In this document: positions 1 to 8,353 of the stretch, one piece after another
Layout: the number at the start of each line of letters is the position of its first letter
Position numbering within the stretch: the stretch's first letter is position 1
NCBI RefSeq assembly: GCF_017309385.1
Contig: NZ_JAFJMJ010000001.1
Span: 3,782,001-3,846,000, forward strand
Reading direction: 5' to 3'
DNA: 64,000 bases
Source of the DNA: Amycolatopsis sp. 195334CR
GTDB taxonomy: Bacteria; Actinomycetota; Actinomycetes; Mycobacteriales; Pseudonocardiaceae
Notes under the pieces: generated by a model
The model's database searches: none
Seen by the model: only the letters and a program-made list of their open reading frames with translations
Told to the model about the DNA's origin: nothing
Position numbers and translations under genes: made by a program

Positions 1-1561
1 ACACGCCCTGCTCCGGTTCGGGCACCACGTGCAGGGCCAGCTCGGGGTGCGCTTCGGCGAACCGGTGGGCGATGGCCACCGTGTCGTCGGTGGAGTTGTT
101 GTCCACCAGCACGACCTCGTACGCCGAGCGGTCGATGCCGTGCTGGTGGTAGAGCGAGTCCAGCACCGCGGGCAGGTTCGCCGCCTCGTTGTACACCGGG
201 AGCACCACGCTGAGCCGGGTGTGCTCGCCCATCGGCGCGAGGAACAGCTCGTCGAGGAGACGCTCGGCCCGCCCTTCACCGAAGTGCCGTTGTCCCAGCG
301 CGTAGTTGTGCTCCGCCATCTTCGCCCTTTTTGTCTCGTCGCGGATCAGTTCGGCCACCTCGTCCACAAAGGACTGGGTGGGCAGGTCGTGCCGGCGCAC
401 GTCCAGCACCGGCGCGCGGAAGCCCTTGTCGCCGTAGACCGTCTGGTACAGCTCGTACCGGCTGGTCAGGTACGGCACGCCGGAGGCGATGGCCTCGCCG
501 ATCGGGTTGCCGTAGCTCTCGTAGTCGTAGGAGGTGAGGAAGGAGACCAGCTGGGCGTGGGCGAGCAGGTCGCGCACGGAGTACCCGGGCCTGCCGAGCT
601 CGGCGTCGTGCGGGGAGAGGCGGCCGCCGAAGACCACGCGGTCGCGTACCCCGAGCCGGACCGCGAGCTCGCAAAGTCTGGTGAACTCACCAGGGTGTTC
701 GGCCGGATCACCGGCGACGAACAGGTGGGTGCCGGGCAGCGCGGCGATCAGGTGCAGATCGCGGTCGACGCGCTTCTGCGGCACGATCCTGGTGAACCGG
801 GCGATCAGCGGCACGTGCTCGGGAATGCCGTGCGCGGCACGGAAACCGGCGTTGTGCTCGGTGATCTCGGCCGGCCGGTGGGTGAAGGTGTTCGGCAGCA
901 CGCTGAGCCGGCGCAGGTGCGGGGCCCACTCCAGCGTCCGCCGCCGCGCCTCCTCGTGCAGGGCGACGTAGTGGATGAACGGGCTGTGCACCGGGGCCGG
1001 GGTGTGCGGATAGGGGAATTGCCCGTACTTACCGCTGCTCGGCTCACTCTGCCACATCAGATCGTGGTCGCGCCAGAGCACGAAACAACCCAGCCGATGG
1101 CGGTTGCCGTATTCCTCGATCGCCTGGTAGAGCGCGCGCGTGTAGATGATGTTCTCGGGCAGCGTGCCATTCTCGACGAGAACGAAAGAAATGCCGAGTT
1201 CGGTCCACTTGTCCAGTATTCGGTCACGCAGGGTGGCGGTCACCGAATTCATCACCGACCGTAGTCGCGAGTCGTCGCCGCGGCCGATCACCTCGGCCAG
1301 CACCGCGGTGACCAGTTCCGGGGTGTAACCGTCGATCCCTTGTACAGCGCCGATCCGGTCCAGCTGGATCCACTCGGGAAGCAGGTCGGCCTCGTCGGTG
1401 TAGGGCCGGAAGAAGGCGTTCTTGTCCGCCTTGATGTCGTACCCGAGGTCGAGGTGCACCCGAATTCCCCGGTCGTGGAAAAAGCGCGCGGTCTTGACGA
1501 ACTCGACGATCAATCCGGAGATCGGTGTGCCGTCGAACGAAATTCCCCAGAGGGTGGTCAT
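1..1561 (-). CDS. Two-domain glycosyltransferase (GT-B plus GT2), 3' end cut by window edge
   Basis: Reading from the ATG at 1561 gives about 520 codons without a stop to base 1. The first ~440 residues look like a GT-B (GT4-type) glycosyltransferase: a donor-site stretch RFTRIVPQKRVDRDL and a late NPIGEAIASGVPYLTSRYE segment carrying the usual Glu of retaining enzymes. From about residue 450 a second domain begins with LSVVLPVYNEAANLP and VVLVDNNSTDDT, the classic GT2 nucleotide-sugar fold with an early Asp motif. The protein therefore joins two transferases and may make or extend a glycoside or glycan in the cytoplasm. Acceptor and donor cannot be read from the sequence. The C-terminus of the GT2 domain lies outside the window. 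Confidence 0.8.
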   Translation of the reverse strand, partial: MTTLWGISFDGTPISGLIVEFVKTARFFHDRGIRVHLDLGYDIKADKNAFFRPYTDEADLLPEWIQLDRIGAVQGIDGYTPELVTAVLAEVIGRGDDSRLRSVMNSVTATLRDRILDKWTELGISFVLVENGTLPENIIYTRALYQAIEEYGNRHRLGCFVLWRDHDLMWQSEPSSGKYGQFPYPHTPAPVHSPFIHYVALHEEARRRTLEWAPHLRRLSVLPNTFTHRPAEITEHNAGFRAAHGIPEHVPLIARFTRIVPQKRVDRDLHLIAALPGTHLFVAGDPAEHPGEFTRLCELAVRLGVRDRVVFGGRLSPHDAELGRPGYSVRDLLAHAQLVSFLTSYDYESYGNPIGEAIASGVPYLTSRYELYQTVYGDKGFRAPVLDVRRHDLPTQSFVDEVAELIRDETKRAKMAEHNYALGQRHFGEGRAERLLDELFLAPMGEHTRLSVVLPVYNEAANLPAVLDSLYHQHGIDRSAYEVVLVDNNSTDDTVAIAHRFAEAHPELALHVVPEPEQGV

Positions 1562-1641
1562 GGGCTCGCGCTCACTCCCTCGGTCGGGTGGGGTTAATGT
1601 TACGGGCGAATACGCCGGTTCGCACCCAGGAGGAGTTCGGC

Positions 1642-2808
1642 TTGCCTTCGTCGCGCACCGCGGTCGCCGTCGCGTTCGTGGTCAATGGAGCGCTCTACGG
1701 CTCGTGGGCGGCCCGCGTGCCCGCGCTCGCCGAGCAGGCCGGCGTGGGGACCGGCGGGCTCGGGCTGGCGCTGCTGGGCCCGAGCGTGGCGATGATCCTG
1801 ACCGCGTCACCGGCGGCGAAGGCGTGCGCGCGCTGGGGTGCGCGGCCGGTGCTCGCGGTCTGCCTGCCCGCCGCCTGCCTGCTGCTGCCGCTGCTCGGGC
1901 TGGCTGGTTCGGTGTGGACGCTCGGGCTGGCGCTGGCCCTGCTCGGCGGCCTGATGGGGGCGGTGGACGTGTCGATGAACATCGGCGCGGTGGCCGTGGT
2001 GCGGCAGCTGGACCGGCCGCTCATGCCGATGTTCCACGCCGGGTTCAGCTTCGGCGGGCTGGCCGGTTCGCTCGGCGCCGCGGGGGCGGCGGCGCTCGTC
2101 GTCGAACCGGCGGTCCAGTTCGGTGTGGTCGGTGCCGCGGGACTGGCGGCGGTGGCGGTGACCGTGCGTGCGGTTCCCGGTGAGCGCCCGGCCGCCGGGG
2201 AACGCCCGGTGGGTGGTTACCGACAGGTGATGTCGCGCGGCCGGTTGTGGTTGCTGGCCGGGGTCGCGGTGTGCGCGGCGGTCGCGGAGGGTGCCTGCGC
2301 GGAGTGGTCGGCGTTGTTCCTGGTGGACGCGCGCGGTTTCGGCGAGGCGGGCGCGGCGGCGGCCTACTCGGTGTTCGCCGTGGCGATCGCGGTGACCAGG
2401 CTGACCGGCGAACGGGCGCAGCGGCGGTTCGGCCCGTACCGGTTGCTGGTGGGCAGCGGGGCGCTGGCCGCGTTCGGCGTGTTCCTGGCCGCCGTCGTGC
2501 CGTCCGGGGTGGCGGCCTACCTCGGCTTCGGGCTGGCCGGGATCGGGCTCGCGTTCTGCTTCCCGCTGGCGATGGACCTGGCGGGCGCGGCAGGCCGTGA
2601 GCCGGGTGGCACCGGTGGTGAGCGGGAGCTGGGCTTTGTCACCACGGTCGCCTACGCGGGACTGCTCGGCGGCCCGCCGGTGATCGGCGGCGTCGCCACG
2701 GTGACCGAACTGCCGGTGGCGATGGCGGTGGCCGGGGTGGTCGCGCTGCTCATCGTGCCCGCCGCGCTGGCCGCCCGCCGGACGAGCCCCGCGCCGGTTT
2801 CAGGCTGA
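1642..2808 (+). CDS. MFS transporter (YbjJ-like)
   Basis: About 388 residues with repeated hydrophobic segments spaced as in a 12-helix major facilitator. GSWAARVPALAEQAGV near the start and the central MPMFHAGFSFGG segment resemble the YbjJ-like branch of putative drug or metabolite exporters. I chose the TTG at 1642 because AGGAGGAG lies at 1628-1635 with ideal spacing. An in-frame ATG at 1597 has no comparable ribosome site and would add 15 non-hydrophobic residues. The gene diverges from the glycosyltransferase at 1561 and its stop overlaps the convergent downstream gene by 9 bases. The substrate is unknown. Confidence 0.8.
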   Translation: MPSSRTAVAVAFVVNGALYGSWAARVPALAEQAGVGTGGLGLALLGPSVAMILTASPAAKACARWGARPVLAVCLPAACLLLPLLGLAGSVWTLGLALALLGGLMGAVDVSMNIGAVAVVRQLDRPLMPMFHAGFSFGGLAGSLGAAGAAALVVEPAVQFGVVGAAGLAAVAVTVRAVPGERPAAGERPVGGYRQVMSRGRLWLLAGVAVCAAVAEGACAEWSALFLVDARGFGEAGAAAAYSVFAVAIAVTRLTGERAQRRFGPYRLLVGSGALAAFGVFLAAVVPSGVAAYLGFGLAGIGLAFCFPLAMDLAGAAGREPGGTGGERELGFVTTVAYAGLLGGPPVIGGVATVTELPVAMAVAGVVALLIVPAALAARRTSPAPVSG

Positions 2809-3243
2809 CTCGAGTTCGTGCGCCAACCGGGCCAGCCCGGTCTTGATGAGGCGCCCGTACTCGTCGTCGGCGAGCGCGTCGGCGGCGGCGAGACCGAGGT
2901 CGAGGTGTTCGCGCGCCAGGGAAAGCTCGCCCGCCCGGCGGTAGGCGTCACCGAGGTTCACGTGCAGCGACGGGTAGAACGCCCGCACCGGCACGATGGA
3001 GCCGACCTCGGTGGGCCGTTCGTCCGTGATCGACGAGGCCAGTTCGAGTGCGACGAGGTCCCAGCGCAGTTCCTCGCGCACGTCTTCCTGCTGGTCGGCG
3101 AGGTGGTGCGCGATCATGCAGCGGTGCAGGGGATCCGTGGTCTCCGCCCACAACTCGGTGAACTGCTCGCGGGCGGCTTCGCGGTCGCCGCGCACCGAGA
3201 GTTCGATCGCGGCACCGATCCGGGGCATCATCTCCTCGGTCAC
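2800..3243 (-). CDS. TPR-like small protein
   Basis: A 147-residue soluble protein starting at GTG 3243, chosen because GGGAGG sits seven bases upstream. It is rich in Ala, Leu and acidic residues. Helical-repeat patterns are visible: a repeat near residues 10-35 with REAAREQFTELWAET, and another near 95-120 with VNLGDAYRRAGELSLAREHL, a good tetratricopeptide match. This type usually acts as a protein-binding scaffold, but no partner is evident. The gene is convergent with the upstream MFS gene and divergent from the MHS-family transporter at 3296. The 52-base gap between the divergent starts must hold both promoters. Confidence 0.6.
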   Translation of the reverse strand: MTEEMMPRIGAAIELSVRGDREAAREQFTELWAETTDPLHRCMIAHHLADQQEDVREELRWDLVALELASSITDERPTEVGSIVPVRAFYPSLHVNLGDAYRRAGELSLAREHLDLGLAAADALADDEYGRLIKTGLARLAHELESA

Positions 3244-3295
3244 CGGGATCCTCCCGTCTCGACAGGAACCCAGTTTACTTGCGAGAGTGGCGATC

Positions 3296-4555
3296 ATGGG
3301 GTTTCGGCGGGTGTTGGCGGGCAGCATGGCCGGTGCCGTGCTCGAGTGGTACGACTTCGCGCTGTACGGGTTGCTCGCGGCCACCGTGCTCGGGCCGCTG
3401 TTCTTCCCCGGCGACGATCCGGTGGCGAAACTGCTGCTCGCACTGGCCACCCAGGGGCTCGGGTTCGTCGCCCGCCCGCTCGGCGGGGTGGTGTTCGGCC
3501 ACCTCGGCGACCGGTTCGGCAGGCAACCGATGCTGGTGATCACCTTCGCCATGCTGGGGTCGGCGACCGCGGCCATCGGCCTGCTGCCGACCTACGCCGA
3601 CGCCGGGCTGCTCGCGCCGGTGCTGCTGGTCGTGCTGCGGATGGTCCAGGGCTTCGCGCTGGGTGGGGAATTCGGCGCGGCAGTGCTGCTGGTCAGTGAG
3701 TACGGCGAACCGCGCCGCCGCGGGTTCTGGGCTTCGTGGCCGCAGGCCGGGGCGCCGGCCGGCACCGTGCTCGCCACCGTGGTGCTCAGCGTGATCGGGA
3801 GCTTCACCGACCTCGGCGACTGGGGCTGGCGGCTGGCCTTCCTGCTCGCCCTGCCGTTGCTGGTGGTCGGGTTCTGGATCCGGCGCGGGGTCGAGGAATC
3901 ACCGGTGTTCCAGGCCGCGCGGGCCGGGGCGGCGAAGGTGCCGCGGTCGGGTGTGCTCGAAGCGCTGGCGCGGCCGAAGTCCGTGCTGCGCGGGCTCGGC
4001 ATGCGGCTCGGCGAGAACATCGCGTTCTACATCTACACGGTGTTCGTGGTCGCCTACGCCACGACCTACTTCGACTTCGCCCGCAACGAGGTCATTCTCG
4101 CCGTCACCTTCGCCTCGGTGTGCCAGCTGATCGGCATGATCGGCGGCGGCTGGTGGTCCGACCGGGTCGGGCGCCGCGTCGCGATGCTGGTGCCGACGGT
4201 CGCCCTGCTGGTCTGGGCGCCGGTGTTCTTCTGGCTGGTGCACTGGGAAAGCCTGCCGTTGCTGTGGCTCGGCGTGTGCGTCGGCGCGTTCTTCCACGGC
4301 CTGCTCGCCGGGCCCGAAGCCGCCTGGATCGCCGAACTCTTCCCGACGCACTGCCGGTACGCCGGCTCTTCACTGGTGTTCCAGGGTTCGTCGATCATCG
4401 CCGGGGCCCCGGCGCCGCTGATCGCCGTCGCACTGGTCGACGGCATCGGCGCCGGGGCGGTCGTCGCCTACCTGGTGGTGACCATGGTGATCACCGGCGT
4501 CGCGGTGCTGAGCAGCCGCGAAACCCGAGGCACCGACCTCAGCGAGATCCGGTGA
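3296..4555 (+). CDS. MHS-family MFS transporter (metabolite:proton symporter)
   Basis: 419 residues. The start MGFRRVLAGSMAGAVLEWYD, followed by DFALYG, is the signature of the metabolite:H+ symporter branch (ShiA, KgtP and ProP relatives). The loop GHLGDRFGRQPML is the conserved MFS loop 2-3 motif, and RMVQGFALGGEFG is the family's helix-4 signature. Members import organic acids, shikimate or betaines with protons. ATG 3296 is used; a GTG three codons upstream is possible. It stands alone, so no pathway context narrows the substrate. Confidence 0.85.
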   Translation: MGFRRVLAGSMAGAVLEWYDFALYGLLAATVLGPLFFPGDDPVAKLLLALATQGLGFVARPLGGVVFGHLGDRFGRQPMLVITFAMLGSATAAIGLLPTYADAGLLAPVLLVVLRMVQGFALGGEFGAAVLLVSEYGEPRRRGFWASWPQAGAPAGTVLATVVLSVIGSFTDLGDWGWRLAFLLALPLLVVGFWIRRGVEESPVFQAARAGAAKVPRSGVLEALARPKSVLRGLGMRLGENIAFYIYTVFVVAYATTYFDFARNEVILAVTFASVCQLIGMIGGGWWSDRVGRRVAMLVPTVALLVWAPVFFWLVHWESLPLLWLGVCVGAFFHGLLAGPEAAWIAELFPTHCRYAGSSLVFQGSSIIAGAPAPLIAVALVDGIGAGAVVAYLVVTMVITGVAVLSSRETRGTDLSEIR

Positions 4556-4706
4556 CCAGCGAGTGCCAGGCGCGAGACACAGTTTGGGCGAACTACTCGA
4601 AAGGATGAGGCTTTCGCGGGTGTCCCTCCTCGGCAGTCTGGTCTCGCAGCCAGTCAACAGCTGATACAAGCGGAACGAGGGTGAGCCCAGAGCCGAAAGA
4701 TCTTTC

Positions 4707-4937
4707 ATGCCCAGACGTTCTTCCTGCAGTCCCGTTTCCCTCTACCGCTTGGACGCCGAACTGGTGGAGTCGTTCAGGGTGCAGGGTGTCCGCGGTCAGC
4801 GGCCGTACGTGGTCGGCGCTGATTTCGAACTGGCCGACCTCATCGAGCCGCTCGCCGGGATTCCGTTGGCGGAGCGAATGGCGACGCTCACCCCCGCCCG
4901 GGTCATGGCCTGCGGCGATCAATCCGGCGAGACCTGA
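4707..4937 (+). CDS. Hypothetical small protein or gene remnant
   Basis: A 76-residue frame from ATG 4707. The first ten codons use unusual third bases, but from about residue 12 (YRLDAELVESFRV) to the end codon choice looks like real coding DNA of this genome. The segment LADLIEPLAGIPLAERMATL reads like a helical protein fragment. There is no convincing ribosome site and no family I recognise. After its stop the neighbouring frame remains open to 5046, which hints at a frameshifted or decayed longer gene. The rest of 4556-5050 shows nothing else I can name. Confidence 0.25.
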   Translation: MPRRSSCSPVSLYRLDAELVESFRVQGVRGQRPYVVGADFELADLIEPLAGIPLAERMATLTPARVMACGDQSGET

Positions 4938-5051
4938 GGCGCTGCGGCAACTGCACGGCAAATCCCCGCGGCGGCTTCAGATGACCTTGCGGTTCGCCGA
5001 GATTCCGTACGTGCCGAAGGTCAGTGGGCACTCTGCCGCCGCGTAGTCAGG

Positions 5052-5095
5052 GCCGCTGAGGTGGCCGACCTGTCCAGGCAGGCCACCTCAGCGGC
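5052..5095 (-). terminator. Strong hairpin terminator after the GH16 gene
   Basis: A perfect 15-bp inverted repeat (GCCGCTGAGGTGGCC and its complement) at 5052-5066 and 5081-5095 with a 14-base loop. It lies immediately after the GH16 stop codon, so it probably ends that transcript. Being symmetric, it could also stop transcription from the other side. Confidence 0.75.
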
Positions 5096-5100
5096 GAGAC

Positions 5101-5943
5101 TCAGTTGGTCACCCGCACGTAGTCGACCACCAGCTGCTGCGGGAACTGCGTGTTGCCGTCCGGGTTGCCCGGCCAGTCGCCGCCCACCGCGAGGTTCAGG
5201 ATCATGAAGAACGGGTGGTCGAACACCCAGCGGTTGCCGTTCAGATCGGCCGGCGTCCGGGTCTGGTACGCGTTGCCGTCCACCGACCAGGTGATCTTGT
5301 CCGGCGCCCAGTCCACGGTGAAGGTGTGGAAGTCGTCGGAGAAGTTGGGGCCGTTGTAGACGCCGCCGATGCCGCCCGCGCCCGAATAACCCGGGCCGTG
5401 CAGGGTGCCGTGCACGCTGTTCGGCTCGAAGCCGACGTTCTCCATGAAGTCGATCTCACCGCAGTTCGGCCAGCCGTTGGTGCCGATGTCCTCGCCCAGC
5501 GCCCAGAACGCCGGCCACATGCCCTGCCCGCGCGGGAGTTTCATCCTGGCCTCGAACTTGCCGTAGGTCTGGGTGAACTTGCCCGCCGTGTTCAGCCGCG
5601 CCGAGGTGTACTCGCACCGGCCGTACCAGCAGTTGTAGTCGGCGGGATTCTCCTTCTTGGCGGTGATCACCAGATTGCCGTTGCCGTCGAGCGCGGCGTT
5701 GTTGGTGCCACTGGTGTAGTACTGCCGCTCGTGGTTGTTGCCGCCGTTGTCGCCGGTTTCCAACTGCCACTTGCCGCCGTCGACACCGCTGCCCGCGGCA
5801 CCGTCGAAATTGTCCTCGAACACCACGGCCGCCGGTGCGGCGGGCTCGGCGTTGCTCAGCGGTACGGTCAGCACGCCGGCGGTGGCCAGCACCGCGAGCG
5901 GTACCAGCAGCCGGCGCGCGGCTTTCGACATCTTCGTTGACAT
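5101..5943 (-). CDS. Secreted glycoside hydrolase family 16 (endo-beta-1,3-glucanase type)
   Basis: 280 residues with a Sec signal peptide: MSTKMSKAARR, a hydrophobic stretch, and cleavage near residues 32-39. The GH16 catalytic motif EIDFMENVG is present, with E163 as nucleophile, D165 assisting and E168 as acid/base. The segment MKLPRGQGMWPAFWALG before it is typical of laminarinase-like GH16 enzymes. The product should be exported and cleave beta-1,3 (or mixed 1,3-1,4) glucans such as fungal wall glucan. There is no carbohydrate-binding module. GAGGTGA six bases before ATG 5943 supports the start. It is divergent from the GH6 gene, and the two may be co-regulated. Confidence 0.9.
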   Translation of the reverse strand: MSTKMSKAARRLLVPLAVLATAGVLTVPLSNAEPAAPAAVVFEDNFDGAAGSGVDGGKWQLETGDNGGNNHERQYYTSGTNNAALDGNGNLVITAKKENPADYNCWYGRCEYTSARLNTAGKFTQTYGKFEARMKLPRGQGMWPAFWALGEDIGTNGWPNCGEIDFMENVGFEPNSVHGTLHGPGYSGAGGIGGVYNGPNFSDDFHTFTVDWAPDKITWSVDGNAYQTRTPADLNGNRWVFDHPFFMILNLAVGGDWPGNPDGNTQFPQQLVVDYVRVTN

Positions 5944-6066
5944 CAGCTCTCACCTCGTGGGGACGCGGGTGGGGGCGGAGCTCCGTTTGTTGCTAGCCAC
6001 AACAAATTAGCCCGCGATCGTCGGTGGAGACAAGGCTTGCGGGTGGAAAATTTCTGTCCTGATTTC

Positions 6067-6078
6067 TGACAAATGTCA
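6067..6078. promoter_or_regulatory. Small palindrome in the GH16-GH6 divergent intergenic region
   Basis: TGACA-AA-TGTCA lies 70 bases upstream of the GH6 start and about 125 upstream of the GH16 start. It could be an operator shared by the two hydrolase genes. No regulator gene is adjacent, and a short palindrome can arise by chance. Confidence 0.25.
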
Positions 6079-6148
6079 TCTGGGCGGCGGCCGGGGCGCG
6101 TGCCACGATCGAATCCTCCCCCTGTTCCCTGCCTGCCAGGAGATTCCC

Positions 6149-7105
6149 GTGCGCCGTCTTGCCGCTGCACTCGGCACCCTCGCCCTGTTGGTCACCGCCG
6201 CCCCGGTGGCCGCGGTCGCCGCCGAGGGCAATCCGCTGGAGAAGACCAACGGTTTCTACGTCGACCCGGACTCCAACCCGCGCCGGTGGGTGCGCGACCA
6301 CCCCGGCGACTCGCGGGCGGCCAAGATCAGCCAGGCGATCGCCGACAGACCGGGCGCGCGCTGGTTCGGCGACTGGAGCGGCGACATCCACACGGCCACC
6401 GACCAGTACACCTACGCCGCCGACGTGGTCGACAAGCTGCCGGTGCTGGTGGCGTACAACATCTTCGGCCGTGACTGCGGCAGCCATTCCGGTGGTGGCG
6501 CCAAATCCGAGGCGGAGTACCGCACCTGGATCAGCGCGTTCGCCAAGGGCATCGGCGGCAAGCCGAGCGTGGTGATCCTCGAACCGGACGCGCTCGCGCA
6601 GCTCGACTGCGTGCCGGAGGCGGGCAAGCAGGTCCGCCTGAGCCTGCTGAAGTACGCCACCGAGCAGCTGCGGACCTACGCCACCAACACCTGGGTCTAC
6701 CTCGACGCCGGGCACTCCGGCTGGCACCCGGCCGCGACCACCGTGCAGCGCCTCGTCGACGCCGGCGTGGCCAACGTCCGCGGTTACTCGCTCAACGTGT
6801 CGAACTACCACACCACCGCGAACAACGTGACCTACGGGAACGCGGTGAAGTCCGGCCTGGCCGGGCGCGGGCTGACCAAGACCTTCGTGGTGGACACCAG
6901 CCGCAACGGCAACGGCCCCGGCAGCGACTGGTGCAACCCGGCCGGGCGCAAGCTCGGCGTCCCGTCCCAGCTCGGCGGCGGCTCGGAGCTGCTGCTGTGG
7001 GTCAAGGTGCCGGGTGACTCCGACGGCGACTGCGGGATCGGCGCCGGTGTCCCGGCCGGTCAGTTCAGCCCGGAAATCGCCGTCCGCCTGATCGACGGGG
7101 TCTAG
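6149..7105 (+). CDS. Secreted glycoside hydrolase family 6 (endo-beta-1,4-glucanase)
   Basis: 318 residues with a signal peptide cleaved after about residue 25 (AAVAAEG). All GH6 landmarks are present: YNIFGRDCGSHSGGG with D109, VILEPDALAQLDC with catalytic acid D147, YLDAGHSGW, and LLLWVKVPGDSDGDC with D290. The enzyme inverts configuration and cuts cellulose or beta-1,4-glucan outside the cell. There is no cellulose-binding module or linker, so it is a bare catalytic domain. The GTG start at 6149 is preceded by CAGGAG. The stop codon overlaps that of the convergent SUKH gene by three bases. Confidence 0.92.
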   Translation: MRRLAAALGTLALLVTAAPVAAVAAEGNPLEKTNGFYVDPDSNPRRWVRDHPGDSRAAKISQAIADRPGARWFGDWSGDIHTATDQYTYAADVVDKLPVLVAYNIFGRDCGSHSGGGAKSEAEYRTWISAFAKGIGGKPSVVILEPDALAQLDCVPEAGKQVRLSLLKYATEQLRTYATNTWVYLDAGHSGWHPAATTVQRLVDAGVANVRGYSLNVSNYHTTANNVTYGNAVKSGLAGRGLTKTFVVDTSRNGNGPGSDWCNPAGRKLGVPSQLGGGSELLLWVKVPGDSDGDCGIGAGVPAGQFSPEIAVRLIDGV

Positions 7106-7689
7106 GTCAGACCACGCACGTCCCAATGCCGCTTGCCGCCGCGTGACTCGACTTCGAGGTCCGCGGCGGCGAGCGCGCGCAGGTAGGCGTCGGCGCCGGG
7201 CGCGAGAACGCGGCGCTCGTCCTCGTCCGGCCCCATGATGATGAACTGGCCGTGTGTGCCGCCGTCGAGCGGCGCGGTGTCCACCGCGATCGCGTTGCCA
7301 CCGCCGTCCCGGGCGATCGGCAGCCAGCCCGGGATCCAGTACTGGCAAGCCACCTTCTCCGGTTCCGGCACGGTGACCGCCTCGGCGTGGTCGGCCATGC
7401 CGTCCGGCCCCTCCTGTTCGGCCAGTTCCTGCCAGATCCGCCATTCCGCGACGGCCCCTTCGAGCGGCAGGAAGCGGTACCTCGGGAGCACAAGAGCGCC
7501 GTCGTCCGCCTGGCCGTCGGCGAGCCGGTAGAGCGCCTCCACCTCGGTGGGCAGGGTGATCCCGGTTTCCCGCGTCAGCGCGGCGAAGTCCGCGTCGGAC
7601 GCGCCCGGCCGCAGCGTCTCGCGCACCGCGAAGCCGTGTCCCTCCAGCACGTCCAGCCAGCCGGACCAGGACTGCTCGATATCGCTCAT
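7102..7689 (-). CDS. SMI1/KNR4 (SUKH) family protein
   Basis: 195 residues. The N-terminal pattern ITLPTEVEALYRLADGQADDG, followed by RFLPLEGAVAEWRIWQELAE, is typical of the SUKH/SMI1-KNR4 fold, and the later GNAIAVDTAPLDGGTHGQF also fits. SUKH proteins often serve as immunity proteins to secreted or contact-dependent toxins, but many are orphan housekeeping binders. No polymorphic toxin gene lies beside this one, so an immunity role is unproven. GGGGGA precedes ATG 7689. It is divergent from the TetR gene. Confidence 0.75.
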   Translation of the reverse strand: MSDIEQSWSGWLDVLEGHGFAVRETLRPGASDADFAALTRETGITLPTEVEALYRLADGQADDGALVLPRYRFLPLEGAVAEWRIWQELAEQEGPDGMADHAEAVTVPEPEKVACQYWIPGWLPIARDGGGNAIAVDTAPLDGGTHGQFIIMGPDEDERRVLAPGADAYLRALAAADLEVESRGGKRHWDVRGLT

Positions 7690-7733
7690 GTCGTTCCCCC
7701 ATTTGCGCGTCGGTGACGGTGCAGGGTAGCGTC

Positions 7734-7769
7734 TTGCTCAGTTGAGCAAAAACTAGCTTGAGTGAGCAA
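7734..7769. promoter_or_regulatory. TetR operator region
   Basis: TTGCTCAGTTGAGCAA at 7734-7749 is a palindrome with 7-bp arms. A second, imperfect half-site pair, TTGAGTGAGCAA, follows at 7758-7769, just before the TetR start codon at 7772. The position implies autorepression of the TetR-esterase operon, with the protein covering the translation start region. Confidence 0.65.
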
Positions 7770-7771
7770 CG

Positions 7772-8353
7772 ATGGCATCCGTGACCGAGCAGGCCCGCCG
7801 CAAGCAGATCGTCGACGCCGCCGTGGCGGTGATCGCGGCCGAGGGCTACGCCAAGGCCTCCTTCGGCCGCATCGCCAAGCAGGCCGGGTTGAGCAGCACC
7901 GGCTTGATCTCCTACCACTTCGCGAACAAGCGCGAGCTGATGGAGGAAGTGGTCCGCGCGGTACTGGCCGAGTTCACCGAGTTCGTGCTGACGCGCACGG
8001 ACACCGCCGAGGGGCCGGCCGCCCAGTTGCGGGCGTTCATCACGGCGAACGTGGAGTTCGCCGGCACCCATCGCACCCACCTGCTGGCCATGCTCGACGT
8101 GGCTCGCGCCGAACCGGGCGAGGGCCCGGATCCCTTGCTGGAAGCGGATTTGCGCGGCCTGGCCGAGTTGCTGCGCGAAGGCCAGCGGCTGGGGGAGTTC
8201 CGCGAGTTCGATCCGGTGGTGATGGCGGTGGCCATCCGCTCCGCGCGTGACGGCCTGCTCCTCCGGTTGCGTGCCGAGCCGGAGTTGGACCTGGCGATCT
8301 ACGCCGAGGAACTCGGCACCCTGTTCGATCTCGCGACCCGGAGGACCCGATGA
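7772..8353 (+). CDS. TetR-family transcriptional regulator
   Basis: 193 residues with a standard N-terminal TetR helix-turn-helix (RKQIVDAAVAVIAAEGYAKASFGRIAKQAG, then LISYHFANKRELMEEVV). The C-terminal ligand domain has no specific signature. It probably represses its own operon through the palindrome directly upstream, and the esterase whose ATG overlaps its stop codon. No ribosome site is visible before ATG 7772, so the mRNA could be leaderless. The inducer is probably an ester or lipophilic compound handled by the esterase, by inference. Confidence 0.88.
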   Translation: MASVTEQARRKQIVDAAVAVIAAEGYAKASFGRIAKQAGLSSTGLISYHFANKRELMEEVVRAVLAEFTEFVLTRTDTAEGPAAQLRAFITANVEFAGTHRTHLLAMLDVARAEPGEGPDPLLEADLRGLAELLREGQRLGEFREFDPVVMAVAIRSARDGLLLRLRAEPELDLAIYAEELGTLFDLATRRTR

